The translations under genes were made by a program, and so were the position numbers. From Acidovorax sp. 107 (lineage in GTDB: Bacteria > Pseudomonadota > Gammaproteobacteria > Burkholderiales > Burkholderiaceae_C): a stretch of 64,000 nucleotides of DNA. This document shows positions 54,749 to 64,000 of the stretch, piece after piece. Where the stretch lies: contig NZ_QBTZ01000001.1 in NCBI RefSeq assembly GCF_003058055.1, positions 1,056,501 through 1,120,500 on the forward strand. The letters are read 5' to 3'. Below the pieces are notes generated by a model. The model worked only from the letters and a program-made list of their open reading frames with translations. It was not told where the DNA came from and ran no database searches. Numbering within the stretch: the stretch's first letter is position 1; each line of letters starts with the position of its first letter.

Positions 54749-57700
54749 TCATGCTGGCACCGCCACCGGCTGCCCCAGTGACCGCAGCACGTCGCGCACC
54801 ATCTGCGCACGATCCTTGGGCTCTTTCAGCTCGCGCTCAATGCGCAGCTTCTCGTTGCCTGCCAGCTTGATGTGCTTGTTCTTCTGGATCAGCTCGATGA
54901 TGCGCATCGGGTCGATGGGCGGCTGGGGCTTGAAGGTGATGGTGATGACGCCCGGCGCCGCATCCACCTTCACCACGCCATACGGCTGGCTCAGCACGCG
55001 CAGGCGGTGTACGTCGATCAGCGTCTGCGCCTGCGGCGGCAGCTTGCCAAAGCGGTCCACGATCTCTTCGAGCAGGCCGTCGATCTGGTCGGGCGTCTTG
55101 GCGGTGGCCAGCTTTTTGTAGAACGACAGGCGCAGGTGCACGTCGCCGCAGTAGTCGTCGGGCAGCAGGGCGGGGGCGTGCAGGTTGATGTCGGTGGTGA
55201 CGGACAGGGGCGAGAGCAGGTCGGGCTCCTTGCCCGCCTTGAGCGCCTTGACGGCTTCGTTGAGCATCTCGTTATAGAGCTGGAAGCCGACCTCGAGCAT
55301 GTTGCCGCTCTGGTTCTCGCCCAGCACCTCGCCCGCACCGCGAATCTCCAGGTCGTGCATGGCCAAGTAGAAGCCGCTGCCCAGTTCTTCCATCTGCTGG
55401 ATGGCTTCCAGCCGCTGCTGCGCCTGCTTGGTCAGGCCGTCCACGTCAGGCACCATCAGGTAGGCGTACGCCTGGTGGTGGCTGCGGCCCACGCGCCCGC
55501 GCAGCTGGTGCAACTGCGCCAGGCCGAACTTGTCGGCGCGGCTCATGATGATGGTGTTGGCCGTGGGCACGTCGATGCCGGTCTCGATGATGGTCGAGCA
55601 CAGCAGGATGTTGTAGCGCTGGGCCACGAAGTCGCGCATCACGCGTTCGAGCTCGCGCTCGGGCATCTGGCCGTGGGCCACGGCGATGCGGGCCTCGGGC
55701 AATATCTCTTCGAGCTTCTGGCGGCGGTTCTCGATGGTCTCCACCTCGTTGTGCAAAAAGTAGCACTGCCCGCCGCGCTTCAATTCGCGCAGCACGGCTT
55801 CGCGGATCACGCCCGTGCCCTCGTTGCGTACAAAGGTTTTGATCGCCAGGCGCCGTTGCGGCGCGGTGGCGATGACCGACAGGTCGCGCAGCCCTTCGAG
55901 CGCCATGCCCAGCGTGCGCGGGATGGGCGTGGCCGTCAGCGTTAGCACGTCCACCTCGGCGCGCAGGGCCTTCATCTGCTCCTTGTGGCGCACGCCAAAG
56001 CGGTGCTCCTCGTCGATGATCAAGAGGCCCAGGTTGTGGAACTTGGTGGACTCCGACAGCAGCTTGTGCGTGCCCACCACGATGTCCACCGTGCCGTCGC
56101 CGATGCCCTTGATGGCGGCGGTAATCTCCTTGCCCGAACGGAAGCGCGACACCTCGGCCACCTTCACCGGCCACTTGCTGAAGCGGTCCACCAGCGTCTG
56201 GTAGTGCTGCTCGGCCAGCAGCGTGGTGGGCGCCAAAAAGGCCACCTGCTTGCCACCCGTGACAGCCACGAAGGCCGCACGCAGCGCCACCTCGGTCTTG
56301 CCAAAGCCCACGTCGCCGCAGACCAGGCGGTCCATGGGGCGGGGGCTGATCATGTCCTGGATCACCGCGTGGATGGCGGCGTTCTGGTCGGCCGTTTCAT
56401 CGAAGCCAAAGTCGTTGGCAAAGGTCTCGTAGTCCTGCGGGCTGTAGCGGAAAGCATGGCCCTGGCGCAGTGCGCGGCGAGCGTAGATGTTGAGCAGCTC
56501 GGCCGCGCTGTCGCGCACCTGCTCGGCGGCCTTGCGCTTGGCCTTTTCCCACTGGCCGCTGCCCAGCTTGTGCAGGGGCGCCTCGTCGGCGCTCACTCCG
56601 GTGTAGCGGCTGATGAGCTGCAGCTGGCTCACGGGCACATACAGCACCGCCTTGTCGGCGTATTCGAGGTGCAAGAACTCCTGCATGGCGGGCGTGCCAT
56701 CGGGGTTCTTGTTGCCCACGTCCATGTTGATCAGGCCCCGGTAGCGGCCGATGCCGTGCTGGCTGTGCACCACCGGGTCGCCCAGGGTCAGCTCTGCCAG
56801 GTCTTTGATCAGCGCCTCGACATCGCTGACTTGCTCCTGCTTCTTGCGGCGGCGCGTGGTGGGGCCTGCGGCAAACAGCTCCGTCTCGGTCACGAAGTCG
56901 ATGCCGTCCTCGATCCAGCTAAAGCCCACGGTGAGCCCGGCGGTGGCAATGCCTACCTTTTCGTCAGCCGAACTCTGGAACTCGGCCAGCGAATCGAACG
57001 CAGGTGGACTGACCCCGCTGGCGCGCAGAAAGTCGAGCAGGCTCTCGCGCCGGCCATCGCTCTCGGCCAGCAGCAGCACACGGTGCTGGGTGTTGCGGAT
57101 GTGGGCGTGCAGGCGCGCCAGCGGGTCTTCGGCCCCGCGTACCACCGACAGGTCGCCCAGCTTCTGGAAGTGCGGGTTGTCGTCCACGTCTTCCACGCCG
57201 GGGCGGATGGACAGCTGCGCATGTTCCTTGGCGCGCGTGTAGAACTGGTCGGCAGAGAGGAACAGCGCCTCGGGCGGCAGCACAGGTCGTTCGGGGTCGC
57301 CCTGCACCAGGCGGAAGCGGTCTTTGGTGTCCTGCCAGAAGCGCTGGAACGCGGGCTCCAGGTCGCCGTGGAGAACCACGGTGGCCTCGCCGCCCAGGTA
57401 GTCGAACACGGTGGCCGTGTCGTCAAAGAACAGCGGCAGGTAGTACTCGATGCCCGCCGTGGCCACGCCTGCGCCCATGTCCTTGTAGATGCGGCTCTTG
57501 GTCGGGTCGCCTTCCAGCATCTCGCGCCAACGGCTCCTGAACTTGGCGCGCGCGTCGTCGTCCATGGGGAACTCGCGGCCGGGGAGCAGGCGCACTTCGG
57601 GCACGGGGTACAGGCTGCGCTGGCTGTCGGGGTCAAACGTGCGGATGCTGTCGATCTCGTCGTCAAACAGATCCACGCGGAACGGCACCAGCGAACCCAT

Positions 57701-58216
57701 GGGGAACAGGTCGATCAGCCCGCCGCGCACGGCATATTCGCCGGGGCTTACGACCTGCGATACATGGCTGTAGCCCGCCAGCGTGAGCTGGGCCTTGAAC
57801 TTCGCCTCATCGAGCTTTTGCTTGACCTTGAAGTGGAAGGTGTACCCCGCCAGGAAGGAGGGCGGCGCCAGCCGGTACAGCGCTGTGGTGGCGGGCACCA
57901 GCACGACATCGGCCTCACCTTGCGAGATGCGCCACAGCGTGGCCAGCCGCTCGCTGATCAGGTCCTGATGCGGGCTGAACGTGTCGTAGGGCAGCGTCTC
58001 CCAGTCGGGGAACAGTGCACAGCGCAGGCCGGGCGCAAAGAAGGCCATTTCGTCGATGAGGCGCTGCGCGTCGGTGGCGTCGGCCGTAACGATGGCGGTG
58101 GTGCGGCCTGCGGCCTTGTCGCGCTCGGCCAGGCGGGCCAGCAGCAGCGAATCGGCGCTGCCCACAGGGCGGGGCAGGGCAAAGCGTTTTCCGGGGGAGA
58201 GTTTGGGCAGTTCCAT
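54749..58216 (-). CDS. mfd: Transcription-repair coupling factor Mfd
   Basis: The 1155-residue protein has the UvrB-like N-terminal domains, a RNA-polymerase-interacting CarD-like domain (GDPVVHSQHGIGRYRGL), the SF2 helicase motor (Walker A CGDVGFGKTE; DEEH; LRGRVGRS), and the TRCF C-terminal domain. It displaces stalled RNA polymerase and recruits UvrA. ATG 58216 begins conserved sequence; ATG 58297 would add 27 residues. A TAAAAT just before the latter is a possible -10 element. Confidence 0.95.
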   Translation of the reverse strand: MELPKLSPGKRFALPRPVGSADSLLLARLAERDKAAGRTTAIVTADATDAQRLIDEMAFFAPGLRCALFPDWETLPYDTFSPHQDLISERLATLWRISQGEADVVLVPATTALYRLAPPSFLAGYTFHFKVKQKLDEAKFKAQLTLAGYSHVSQVVSPGEYAVRGGLIDLFPMGSLVPFRVDLFDDEIDSIRTFDPDSQRSLYPVPEVRLLPGREFPMDDDARAKFRSRWREMLEGDPTKSRIYKDMGAGVATAGIEYYLPLFFDDTATVFDYLGGEATVVLHGDLEPAFQRFWQDTKDRFRLVQGDPERPVLPPEALFLSADQFYTRAKEHAQLSIRPGVEDVDDNPHFQKLGDLSVVRGAEDPLARLHAHIRNTQHRVLLLAESDGRRESLLDFLRASGVSPPAFDSLAEFQSSADEKVGIATAGLTVGFSWIEDGIDFVTETELFAAGPTTRRRKKQEQVSDVEALIKDLAELTLGDPVVHSQHGIGRYRGLINMDVGNKNPDGTPAMQEFLHLEYADKAVLYVPVSQLQLISRYTGVSADEAPLHKLGSGQWEKAKRKAAEQVRDSAAELLNIYARRALRQGHAFRYSPQDYETFANDFGFDETADQNAAIHAVIQDMISPRPMDRLVCGDVGFGKTEVALRAAFVAVTGGKQVAFLAPTTLLAEQHYQTLVDRFSKWPVKVAEVSRFRSGKEITAAIKGIGDGTVDIVVGTHKLLSESTKFHNLGLLIIDEEHRFGVRHKEQMKALRAEVDVLTLTATPIPRTLGMALEGLRDLSVIATAPQRRLAIKTFVRNEGTGVIREAVLRELKRGGQCYFLHNEVETIENRRQKLEEILPEARIAVAHGQMPERELERVMRDFVAQRYNILLCSTIIETGIDVPTANTIIMSRADKFGLAQLHQLRGRVGRSHHQAYAYLMVPDVDGLTKQAQQRLEAIQQMEELGSGFYLAMHDLEIRGAGEVLGENQSGNMLEVGFQLYNEMLNEAVKALKAGKEPDLLSPLSVTTDINLHAPALLPDDYCGDVHLRLSFYKKLATAKTPDQIDGLLEEIVDRFGKLPPQAQTLIDVHRLRVLSQPYGVVKVDAAPGVITITFKPQPPIDPMRIIELIQKNKHIKLAGNEKLRIERELKEPKDRAQMVRDVLRSLGQPVAVPA

Positions 58217-58516
58217 GCGGACGGGGTGGGGCGTCTGGGCCACCGCATCCCCACGGGCGCGAGGCGCGCACGGGCTGGATGCGAGGCAGCCAAACATTTT
58301 AGGTGGTGCGGGCCACTTATGTCCCCGCCTCGGCTGCGGTAGCGGCGGTCCATGTCGTCTGGCACCGTTGGTCCCCCGTGGCTTCGCGTTTGTCCGTCGA
58401 TGCCCTGGACTACCCGCCAATCCAAGGCGGCGTGTCTACGATCTGCGTGACGCTCTCGGCAAGCAACCGAGGCACGAGCTCGCCGACCCTACTCAGTGTC
58501 CGTCAAAAGGAACCCC

Positions 58517-60427
58517 TTGAACCAACTGACCACGCGCCACGTGCAGGCCCGGCGCATAGACAACGCTCTGAGCGAACTGCTGACCAACGCCCGCCGGGTT
58601 GTCCTGGCTGGCCATGCACCACAGGCCCTGGAGGCGCTGACCTTGTTGCTGCAGCCCGACGGGGTATGGCGATTGCCTGCGCACGGTGCGCTGGTCACTC
58701 AGGCACAGGGCATGTTGCCCGTTGCGGCCCTGTTGGCAGAGCAGCGCTGCCCCGCCGTCGGCGAGCAGGAGGCCATGGCGTCCCCGCAGCTCGACGACTG
58801 GGCTATGGAGCGGGCGCAGCAGCAATTGCGGCAACTGGTGCGGCTGGACCACGAGCAGGCGGGCGCAGCCGGTGAGGGCTGGTCGCCTGACTTCCTGGCC
58901 ACATTGGTCCGGCGCCGGGGCGGGGCTCACGAGCCGCGCCCCCATTTGGCTTTTGGCGCGTTCTGCCGAGAGGCAGAACTGGTGCTCAAAGACCGGCTGG
59001 CGCAGCTGTTTGAGGTGTCGCATGCCGGTGTGGCGGACATCCCCACGGCTCAAGATCTGCTGGCGCTGGGTTTGCCCGAGGACGAGGTGGCCACGATACT
59101 GGAGCAACTGCAGTCGGCCGGGCAGATCACCGTGGCGCCAGCGGCCAAGGCCACCGACACCCTGGTCATCGCGCGCGCCGTGGCCGACTACTTGCGCGCC
59201 ACTGGTTTTGGTGGCGGCCATACCGCGCACGCCCTGTGGCAAGCCTGCTGGCTGCTGCTGGCACAGGAGGGGCGCGGCCACGATGCCATCGAAGTCGCCA
59301 CGGCGTGGCTGACGCACGACGAGCCCGCCGCTGCCGCCGCGCTGCTGGAATGGGCCGTGGTGCCTGCTACCGCACGTCTGCTGCGGGCGGGTCATTTGGC
59401 TCACGCGGTGGGGGTGGACGTCGATGCGGTGTCTCGATGGAGGGCCGAACTGGGCAGGCGCCCGGCATTCGCATCCGCACCACCCGCAGCGGTGGCGGGC
59501 ACCCCTTCTGAATCGCGAGAAGCTTGGCGGAATCTGATGGAGGGGACGCCCCTGGCAGTGCTCGATTGGTTGCCACTGCCGATTCCTGGGCATGGCGCTG
59601 CGGCCAGCGGCGAAATCGCCTGGGCCGCACAGGTGCCTGTCGAGGAGCGCCAGACCTTATGGCATGCGGCGCAGGCGCTGGTGGAGTCGCGCACTGCTCG
59701 CTGGCCCGTGATAACCACCTTGTGGTCCGGCGCCACTGACACTTCGGAGGTTGATGCTCTTGCCGATGAGCTGTTCACGCGGTTTCCTTATGAGCAGAGC
59801 GGGGCGCGCGATGATGTATCGCCCCGCTACATCGTTGCCGGTGCGCGTGGCATCGATGCCGAGGAGTTGTTGGTCGAGCTGGCGGAAAGTGCCGTGCCCT
59901 TGGGCGACGCGGAGCAGTTCGCTGTCTGGTATGGCGAATTGGCTGCTGCGGGCGTGCCCGCCGCGGGTTTGGAGGCTGCCTGGGCCGAGTGCGCGGGGGA
60001 TCGCCTGCGTTTTGAGCGTTGGCTGGCTTCGCTCGAAAGCACCCACGGTGTGGATGACCCCGCGCGCGGCCACCAAGAGTGTTTTGTTCCTGACAACGCC
60101 TGGTTGGTGCTGCTGCCAACACCGCATGCGGAAGAAGCGCTGGCCTATCTGCACTGGTACGCCATGGAGCGGGGCAGCGCCGAAGACTTCATTGCGCTGC
60201 TACGCCGCTGGCGCGAGCGCCATGGCGCCGAACTATGGGCCCACTATGGCACCATGCTTGAATTCGAGGTGAGCGAGCCGCCGCAGAATATGGACAGCGC
60301 CTTGGCGCTGGCGCGCGAGCATGACCTGGCCGCGCCCTGCACCCTGGCCCTGCCGGGCATCCCCCTGCGCCACCACGCGCTGGGACTGGTGGGGCACAAC
60401 ACCTGGTTTCTGCATGAGCGGCCATGA
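58517..60427 (+). CDS. Large DUF4253-like protein
   Basis: The frame gives 636 residues from TTG 58517, chosen because AAAAGGA precedes it by six bases; GTG 58496 is an alternative. The C-terminal ~110 residues (LAYLHWYAMERGSAEDFIAL; RWRERHGAELWAHYGTMLEF; LALAREHDLAAPCT) resemble DUF4253 domains. The N-terminal ~500 residues are helical, Ala/Leu-rich and not recognised. No signal peptide or membrane segment is seen. The gap 58217-58516 between it and mfd shows no other feature. Confidence 0.7.
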   Translation: MNQLTTRHVQARRIDNALSELLTNARRVVLAGHAPQALEALTLLLQPDGVWRLPAHGALVTQAQGMLPVAALLAEQRCPAVGEQEAMASPQLDDWAMERAQQQLRQLVRLDHEQAGAAGEGWSPDFLATLVRRRGGAHEPRPHLAFGAFCREAELVLKDRLAQLFEVSHAGVADIPTAQDLLALGLPEDEVATILEQLQSAGQITVAPAAKATDTLVIARAVADYLRATGFGGGHTAHALWQACWLLLAQEGRGHDAIEVATAWLTHDEPAAAAALLEWAVVPATARLLRAGHLAHAVGVDVDAVSRWRAELGRRPAFASAPPAAVAGTPSESREAWRNLMEGTPLAVLDWLPLPIPGHGAAASGEIAWAAQVPVEERQTLWHAAQALVESRTARWPVITTLWSGATDTSEVDALADELFTRFPYEQSGARDDVSPRYIVAGARGIDAEELLVELAESAVPLGDAEQFAVWYGELAAAGVPAAGLEAAWAECAGDRLRFERWLASLESTHGVDDPARGHQECFVPDNAWLVLLPTPHAEEALAYLHWYAMERGSAEDFIALLRRWRERHGAELWAHYGTMLEFEVSEPPQNMDSALALAREHDLAAPCTLALPGIPLRHHALGLVGHNTWFLHERP

Positions 60428-60487
60428 TCGTCCTGGCATCGTCTGCCCGCGGCCCAACGGTGGTGTCCCTTCTAGAATAAGCGCCCC

Positions 60488-61396
60488 ATGACCATCGACC
60501 CGTTGTTGCAACCTGCGCTCGCTGCCTCCTACGCGCCCACGTCTTCGCAGGGGCGTTTTTGGGCGCTGGTGCCCTGTGCGGGAACGGGTTCGCGCGCTGT
60601 GGCGACACCGGCCACCCTTGCAGCGGGCTCAACCCTCTCGGCTTTTGGCGCGCTGGCTGGCACTGCTGACGAGTCTGCGGTGCGGCCGCCGTTGCCCAAG
60701 CAATACCACTTGGTGGCTGGCCACCCCATGGTGCTGCACACGTTGGCCGCCTTTGCTGGCGTGGGGCGCCTGCTGGGTACGCTGGTGGCTGTGGCACCGG
60801 GGGATCGCTTTCTGGATGCCCATGCCCACCCTGCGTTTTTTATGGTCGAGTGCGGCGGCCCTACGCGCGCCGACACGGTGCTGGGCGGCCTCAAGGCGCT
60901 GCTGGAGCGCGGTGCGCAGCCTGGTGACTGGGTGCTGGTGCATGACGCTGCGCGCTGCCTGGTGACCTCCGGGCAGATTGATGCACTCGTCGACCAGTGC
61001 GCGGGTGACAGTGTGGGAGGCCTCCTGGCGCACAAGCTGGCCGACACGCTCAAGACCTCTATCGACGGCCCGGGCGGCGTGCGCGTGGCCTCTACCGTGG
61101 ACCGCAGCGACAAGTGGCTGGCGCAGACGCCGCAGATGTTTCGCATTGGCCCGCTGATGGAGGCGATCGACAAGGTGGGCTCCAATGTCACCGACGAGGC
61201 CAGCGCCATGGAGGCCATGGGGTTTCACCCCCGGCTGGTGCCCGGCGGGGCACAGAATTTCAAGGTCACCTACCCGGACGATTTCGCGCTGGCCGCTGCC
61301 GTGCTGGCCCAGCGGGCGCACAGTACCACGCTGGAGCGTTTTGGCGGCGAGCGGGGGCAGGTGAGCACGGCACCCGGCAAGAAGAATCTTTTTTAG
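60488..61396 (+). CDS. ispD: 2-C-methyl-D-erythritol 4-phosphate cytidylyltransferase
   Basis: The 302-residue protein has the IspD nucleotide-binding start [32 protein letters not shown], the VHDAARCLV motif and AQTPQMFR. It makes CDP-methylerythritol in the non-mevalonate isoprenoid pathway. A ~30-residue Ala/Gly/Ser-rich insertion separates GTGSR from PKQY, which are normally about eight residues apart, making it longer than the usual ~230-240 residues. TAGAAT at 60473-60478 may be its -10 element. ispF follows. Confidence 0.93.
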   Translation: MTIDPLLQPALAASYAPTSSQGRFWALVPCAGTGSRAVATPATLAAGSTLSAFGALAGTADESAVRPPLPKQYHLVAGHPMVLHTLAAFAGVGRLLGTLVAVAPGDRFLDAHAHPAFFMVECGGPTRADTVLGGLKALLERGAQPGDWVLVHDAARCLVTSGQIDALVDQCAGDSVGGLLAHKLADTLKTSIDGPGGVRVASTVDRSDKWLAQTPQMFRIGPLMEAIDKVGSNVTDEASAMEAMGFHPRLVPGGAQNFKVTYPDDFALAAAVLAQRAHSTTLERFGGERGQVSTAPGKKNLF

Positions 61397-61509
61397 CCTG
61401 GCGCAGGGCGCCACGGGCACGACCGCCGCGGGCCGACTGCAGTGCGCAGCAAGGTGCCCATCAGGCGGGCCCTGCGACCCCACCGACAAATACCCATAAA
61501 GGCAGACAG

Positions 61510-61989
61510 ATGAATTTCAGGATTGGAGAGGGCTGGGACGTACACGCGCTGGTGCCCGGCCGCCGGTTGGTGATTGGCGGTGTGGAGATCGCCCACCCGA
61601 CGGGCCTGCTGGGCCACTCGGACGCCGACGTGCTGCTGCACGCCATCACCGATGCACTGCTGGGCGCTGCGGCTCTGGGAGACATTGGCAGCCATTTCCC
61701 CGATACCGACGCTGCGTTTCGTGGCGCAGATTCGGGTGTGCTGCTGGCCGAGGCGGCGCGGCGGGTGCGCGCAGCGGGCTTTGAGATCGGCAACATCGAC
61801 AGCACGGTCGTCGCGCAGGCCCCGCGTCTGGCGGCGCACATCCCCGGCATGCTGGCCGTCATTGCCCGCGCGTTGGGCGTGACCGAAGGGCAGGTGAATG
61901 TGAAAGCCAAGACGGCCGAGCGCTTGGGCCCGGTGGGGCAGGGCCTGGCCATGGAAGCGCGGGCGGTAGCGCTGGTCTACCGTACATAG
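61510..61989 (+). CDS. ispF: 2-C-methyl-D-erythritol 2,4-cyclodiphosphate synthase
   Basis: The 159-residue protein has the IspF motifs [35 protein letters not shown] and the C-terminal [14 protein letters not shown]. It cyclises CDP-methylerythritol phosphate to the cyclodiphosphate in isoprenoid synthesis. The substitution EGWD for the common IGHGYD/IGFGYDVH is a family variant. It lies 113 bases behind ispD, the usual pairing. Confidence 0.95.
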   Translation: MNFRIGEGWDVHALVPGRRLVIGGVEIAHPTGLLGHSDADVLLHAITDALLGAAALGDIGSHFPDTDAAFRGADSGVLLAEAARRVRAAGFEIGNIDSTVVAQAPRLAAHIPGMLAVIARALGVTEGQVNVKAKTAERLGPVGQGLAMEARAVALVYRT

Positions 61990-62021
61990 GCGGCCCTGGC
62001 GGAGCCCAGCCGCTCAAGCGC

Positions 62022-63059
62022 TTAGCTGCTGCAACGCTCCACGATGGAAAAGCCGATGTCCACCACAGACTGGATGACGGCCTTGCCCTCGGCCCGATCG
62101 GCGATCCACTGAGCCGCTGTCTGGCCCATGCGTGTGCCATCGATGCGCACGGTGGACAGGGCTGGGCTGACGGTCTCGGCAAAGTCAATATCGCCGAACC
62201 CCACGACGGCCAGTTGCTGGGGTACCCCAATGCCGCGCACCTGCGCTTCGGTGAGCACGCCCAGTGCCAGCATGTCCGAACTGCAGAACACCGCGTCGAT
62301 GTCGGGCACATCGGCCAGCAGCGCAGCCAGCCCCGCGCGGCCGTCTGCATGGGTGGTGGGCGATTTGCCCAGCCGCACGGCGGGCGGGCGCAGGCCCAGG
62401 CGCAGGGCGGCCGCTTCAAAACCCTGGGCTCGTCGCGCGGCGCGTTCGTCACCGCCACTGAGCAACGCCAACCGCTGCCGCCCCTTGACAAACAGGTGCT
62501 CGCACACGGCGGCGCCCAGCGCTTCGTGGCGCAGGCCCACCAGCATGTCGATGGGGGTGTCGGTGAAGTCCCAGGTTTCCACCACGGGAATGCCCGAGGC
62601 CATCAGCAGCCGCCGCCCATCGGGCGAGTGCATGACCCCCGTGAGCACGATTCCGTCGGGCCGCCGTCCGACGATCGCGCGCAGCAGTTCGTCTTCGCGT
62701 GAATGCGCGTAGCCCACCTGGCCCACCATGACCTGAAAGCCGCGCTGCTCCAGCGCATCGGTGAGGGCCTGCACCATTTCACCGAACAGCGGCCCTGTGA
62801 GTGTTGGCACCAGTGCGGTGACCACGTGGCTGCGTGCCGAACGCAGCCCGCCCGCCACCAGGTTGGGCACGTAGCCCAGGGCAGACACCGCTTCCTGAAC
62901 ACGTTCCCGCGTCCGCTCAGACACCTGCTGCGGCGTGTTGATGGCGCGCGAGACCGTGATCATCGACACGCCTGCCCGTTCGGCTACTTCGCGCAGCGTG
63001 ACGGCAGGGCGATCACGGCCGGTGAGCGGGGCGGGGCGGGCCGGGTCAGAAGCGTGCAT
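62022..63059 (-). CDS. LacI-family transcriptional regulator
   Basis: The 346-residue protein has a LacI headpiece (VTLREVAERAGVSMITVSRA; hinge YVPNLVAGGLRS) and a periplasmic-binding-like sugar domain (GIVLTGVMHS; DAVFCSSDMLALGVL). It is divergent from kdgD, and a perfect palindrome typical of LacI-family sites lies between them. It likely represses an acid-sugar (glucarate or galactarate) pathway. ATG 63059 is chosen; ATG 63107 would add 16 residues. Confidence 0.92.
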   Translation of the reverse strand: MHASDPARPAPLTGRDRPAVTLREVAERAGVSMITVSRAINTPQQVSERTRERVQEAVSALGYVPNLVAGGLRSARSHVVTALVPTLTGPLFGEMVQALTDALEQRGFQVMVGQVGYAHSREDELLRAIVGRRPDGIVLTGVMHSPDGRRLLMASGIPVVETWDFTDTPIDMLVGLRHEALGAAVCEHLFVKGRQRLALLSGGDERAARRAQGFEAAALRLGLRPPAVRLGKSPTTHADGRAGLAALLADVPDIDAVFCSSDMLALGVLTEAQVRGIGVPQQLAVVGFGDIDFAETVSPALSTVRIDGTRMGQTAAQWIADRAEGKAVIQSVVDIGFSIVERCSS

Positions 63060-63170
63060 GGGGGTGGAGTCTAAAGGGGTAACGCGCCCGGTCGGTGTTG
63101 CTTGCAACGCCGCGCAAGGTCTGTGAGGCAGGAGATTGTTGAATAAGGGTTTTTCCTATGTTGTCTGATG

Positions 63171-63186
63171 ATGTTAACGTTAACAT
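63171..63186. promoter_or_regulatory. Perfect 16-bp LacI-type operator palindrome
   Basis: ATGTTAACGTTAACAT is self-complementary and has the central CG of LacI/GalR-family operators. It lies 95 bases before kdgD and 112 bases before the regulator gene, within an AT-richer stretch. Confidence 0.75.
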
Positions 63187-63280
63187 TTGCGTATTCCGCT
63201 GACATTTTGCCGATTCAGGTCATAAACATCCAGCTTGTACGACCTTTTGCTTTCTTCCTAACCACCGCCTGCTTTTCACC

Positions 63281-64000
63281 ATGACCCCGCAAGAACTCAA
63301 AACCATCATGGGCTCCGGCCTGCTCTCGTTCCCCATCACCGACTTCGACGAGCAGGGCAACTTCCGCCCCAAGACCTACATCGAGCGCCTGGAGTGGCTG
63401 GCCCCCTATGGCGCCAGCGCCCTGTTTGCCGCCGGCGGCACGGGCGAATACTTCTCGCTCTCGGGCCCCGAGTACAGCGAGGTCATCAAGACGGCGGTGG
63501 AGACCTGCCGGGGCAAGGTGCCCATCATTGCCGGTGCCGGTGGCCCCACCCGCACGGCCATTGCCCATGCGCAAGAGGCCGAGCGCCTGGGTGCCCACGG
63601 CATCCTGCTGCTGCCGCACTACCTGACCGAAGCCGGGCAGGAAGGCCTGATCGAGCATGTGGCCCAGGTTTGCAACAGCGTGAAGTTCGGTGTGATCGTC
63701 TACAACCGTGACCGCACCAAGCTCACGGCCGAGTCCCTGGCCATCCTGGCCGAGCGTTGTCCGAACCTGGTGGGGTTCAAGGATGGTGTGGGCAATATCG
63801 AGACCATGTCGTCCATCTACATGAAGCTGGGGGACCGTTTCTCGTACCTGGGCGGCCTGCCCACGGCCGAGGTGTATGCAGCCGCCTACAAGGCGCTGGG
63901 CACGCCGGTGTATTCGTCAGCCGTCTTCAACTTCATTCCGAAGACCGCGATGGAGTTCTACCAGGCGGTGGCGAGTGACGACACGGCCACGCAGCACCGG
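63281..64000 (+). CDS. kdgD: 5-dehydro-4-deoxyglucarate dehydratase, 3' end missing
   Basis: The first 240 residues are visible before the right edge; the family is about 300 residues. It is a DHDPS/NAL-type TIM barrel with [34 protein letters not shown] and the Schiff-base lysine in [11 protein letters not shown]. It converts 5-dehydro-4-deoxyglucarate to 2,5-dioxopentanoate with loss of CO2 and water, in glucarate or galactarate breakdown. It is divergent from a LacI-type gene. Confidence 0.93.
   Translation, partial: MTPQELKTIMGSGLLSFPITDFDEQGNFRPKTYIERLEWLAPYGASALFAAGGTGEYFSLSGPEYSEVIKTAVETCRGKVPIIAGAGGPTRTAIAHAQEAERLGAHGILLLPHYLTEAGQEGLIEHVAQVCNSVKFGVIVYNRDRTKLTAESLAILAERCPNLVGFKDGVGNIETMSSIYMKLGDRFSYLGGLPTAEVYAAAYKALGTPVYSSAVFNFIPKTAMEFYQAVASDDTATQHR

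Noticed and set aside
60469..60479. TTCTAGAATAA upstream of ispD, matching the tetR-fadH sites.
   Set aside because: Only one copy is present and it coincides with a likely -10 element (TAGAAT); a chance match is more likely than a second TetR target.

Overview
The window is a 64 kb piece of a high-GC chromosome. Gene content, gene order and protein style point to a betaproteobacterium of the order Burkholderiales, most likely a comamonad close to Acidovorax. Pointers are the 6S RNA behind zapA, the TctC/Bug-type binding protein, the DUF6172/DUF3149/DUF2721 family proteins and a dispersed GCTAT-type repeat. This placement is inference from recalled family knowledge; no database search was made. 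Genes are dense and no phage, integrase, transposase, tRNA, rRNA or CRISPR array was seen.

Layout. 1-3341: an HD-GYP protein cut by the left edge and a coupled PAS-GGDEF-EAL protein. 3403-5219 (minus): TauE/SafE permease, 6S RNA, zapA and a ZapB-like partner. 5397-17730: an adenosylcobalamin riboswitch followed by a tightly packed cobalamin uptake and salvage operon (btuB, cobB/cbiA, cobU, btuF, btuC, btuD, cobO, cbiB/cobD, cobC, a HipA-family kinase, a DUF3037 protein, cobQ). A methyltransferase and cobT follow with divergent, overlapping starts; no cobS is present. 19632-20765: a membrane diguanylate cyclase. 21014-26976: a PotABCD-like ABC importer with a GntR regulator and an Asp/Glu/hydantoin-racemase-like protein. 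27101-31448: a 9-bp tandem repeat, nth, a LysR regulator, an amidase and a Bug-type binding protein. 31501-37195: GyrI-like protein, aminotransferase, SlyX, TetR with a triple operator, fadH and an RNase D-like exonuclease.

37274-41968 looks like a phosphate neighbourhood: a CYTH-CHAD protein, an orphan PstS and a chemoreceptor whose promoter carries a Pho-box-like direct repeat. 42046-46969: a small unknown protein, a diguanylate cyclase, DUF6172, an RhlE-type helicase, DUF2721, SUI1/YciH, DUF3820 and a short DUF5668-like membrane protein. 47014-48870: a nitrosative-stress module (truncated haemoglobin, RIC/YtfE, NsrR). 48963-51921: serB, DUF3149, map coupled to a ParD-like gene, and a CbiM-like permease. 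52346-61989: a second GGDEF-EAL protein, mfd, a large DUF4253-like protein, ispD and ispF. 62022-64000: a LacI regulator, a perfect 16-bp operator-like palindrome, and kdgD cut by the right edge.

The points most worth following are: the HipA-kinase/DUF3037 pair embedded in the cobalamin operon; the dispersed ~55-60 bp repeat that occurs both between genes and inside three cobalamin genes; the PstS/chemoreceptor/CHAD locus with a Pho box; the racemase-like protein with one catalytic cysteine missing; and the evenly phased TTCTAGAA operator upstream of fadH. Five cyclic-di-GMP proteins lie in 64 kb.
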